Source: Lota lota
Taxonomy: Eukaryota > Chordata > Actinopteri > Gadiformes > Lotidae
Length of the DNA: 64,000 nt
Assembly: GCA_026745465.1 (NCBI GenBank)
Contig: JACYXH010000733.1
Location: forward strand, 798,501 to 862,500
Direction of reading: 5' to 3'
How positions within the stretch are numbered: the stretch's first letter is position 1; every line of letters begins with the position of its first letter. The notes under the pieces were generated by a model that worked only from the letters and a program-made list of their open reading frames with translations, searched no databases and was not told where the DNA came from. Below, one piece after another: positions 63,525 through 64,000 of the stretch. Both the position numbers and the translations under genes were made by a program.

Positions 63525-64000
63525 AGAGTGCCTGCATGTGTGTCTGTCTGGTGTGTGTGTATGTGTGTGTGTGTGTGTGTAAATACATGTATACATGACA
63601 TGAGTGCAGGACTATCACTGACGTGACGTACCTTTAACTACAGTGTTATCTTCATCTAGATTGCTACTTCCTGCAAACAGTTCAAGTGGAAAGGTCTCTC
63701 CTCCTCTCCTGCTAGATATCCACTTTCCCGGACCATCCACATAGCACAGGGAGGAGGAGGAGGAGGAGGAGGAGGAGGAAGAGGAGCAAGTGTCTCAGCA
63801 GACAAGTTGCTTCGCAAAACCATGGCTCTAATTACAAGTTGAAGCTTGTGTTTTGGATAAAGAGCATTAAAAACACATCTTTAGGAGCGGAGTTGGCCCA
63901 AGGGGGTCATTCCTTAAAGGTATAAAATAACATTTCTGAAAATGACTCTCAATCAAAACAATAACAAAGACATAGTTTGATGACCAAGACAAGTGTAGCT
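62445..64000. other. Intergenic, right end of window
   Basis: No gene recognised. It holds a G9 run near 62477, (GT)n at about 63460-63521 with more GT to 63580, and (GGA)n at about 63751-63786. Confidence 0.6.
63460..63521 (+). repeat. (GT)n microsatellite
   Basis: Perfect GT run of about 60 bases. Confidence 0.97.

Overview
This is a vertebrate genomic window, almost certainly from a ray-finned (teleost) fish. The genes are multi-exon with GT-AG introns. The gene order decr2 - rab11fip3 matches the order at human 16p13.3. Two actinoporin-like genes, a family found in fish but not in mammals, lie downstream. The repeats are fish-like: very long (CA/GT)n tracts, an L2-type LINE, a second CR1/jockey-like LINE, hAT-type DNA elements and a dispersed short repeat with a 'TTTATCCAAAGC' core. 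I cannot name the species.

Layout. 1-1.5 kb: the last two exons and 3'UTR of decr2 (peroxisomal 2,4-dienoyl-CoA reductase, C-terminal peroxisomal signal AKL). 3.7-42 kb: one large gene, rab11fip3 (Rab11 family-interacting protein 3), which I resolve into 14 coding exons with consistent splice phases, ending in the Rab11-binding domain. Its introns hold a 2.2-kb minisatellite, a 20-bp minisatellite, a hAT element with perfect 8-bp target duplications, an L2 LINE broken by another repeat, and many (GT)n/(CA)n tracts, several of which form part of the splice sites. Two ATG-bearing segments inside the gene (21.9 and 26.1 kb) have donors in the right phase to act as alternative first exons for shorter proteins without EF-hands. 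Coding exon 1 needs two 1-base corrections to be read through.

42-45.5 kb: a ~140-bp tandem repeat, an (AAG)n tract and a decayed LINE reverse transcriptase. 45.6-48.5 kb: two tandem actinoporin-like genes on the minus strand, each with two coding exons and identical intron position and phase. 48.5-56.2 kb: no recognised host gene; a degraded LINE at about 51.9-54.3 kb is split by a 651-bp hAT/ZBED-type element with a perfect 8-bp target duplication. 57.0-60.6 kb: a two-exon C1q-like secreted synaptic-type protein (C1QL family). 62-64 kb: a possible 63-residue ORF with a hydrophobic N-terminus, then simple repeats.

The genes are independent eukaryotic loci and do not form an operon. decr2 acts in peroxisomal beta-oxidation of unsaturated fatty acids, rab11fip3 in recycling-endosome traffic and cytokinesis, c1ql in extracellular synaptic signalling; the role of actinoporin-like proteins in fish is unsettled.
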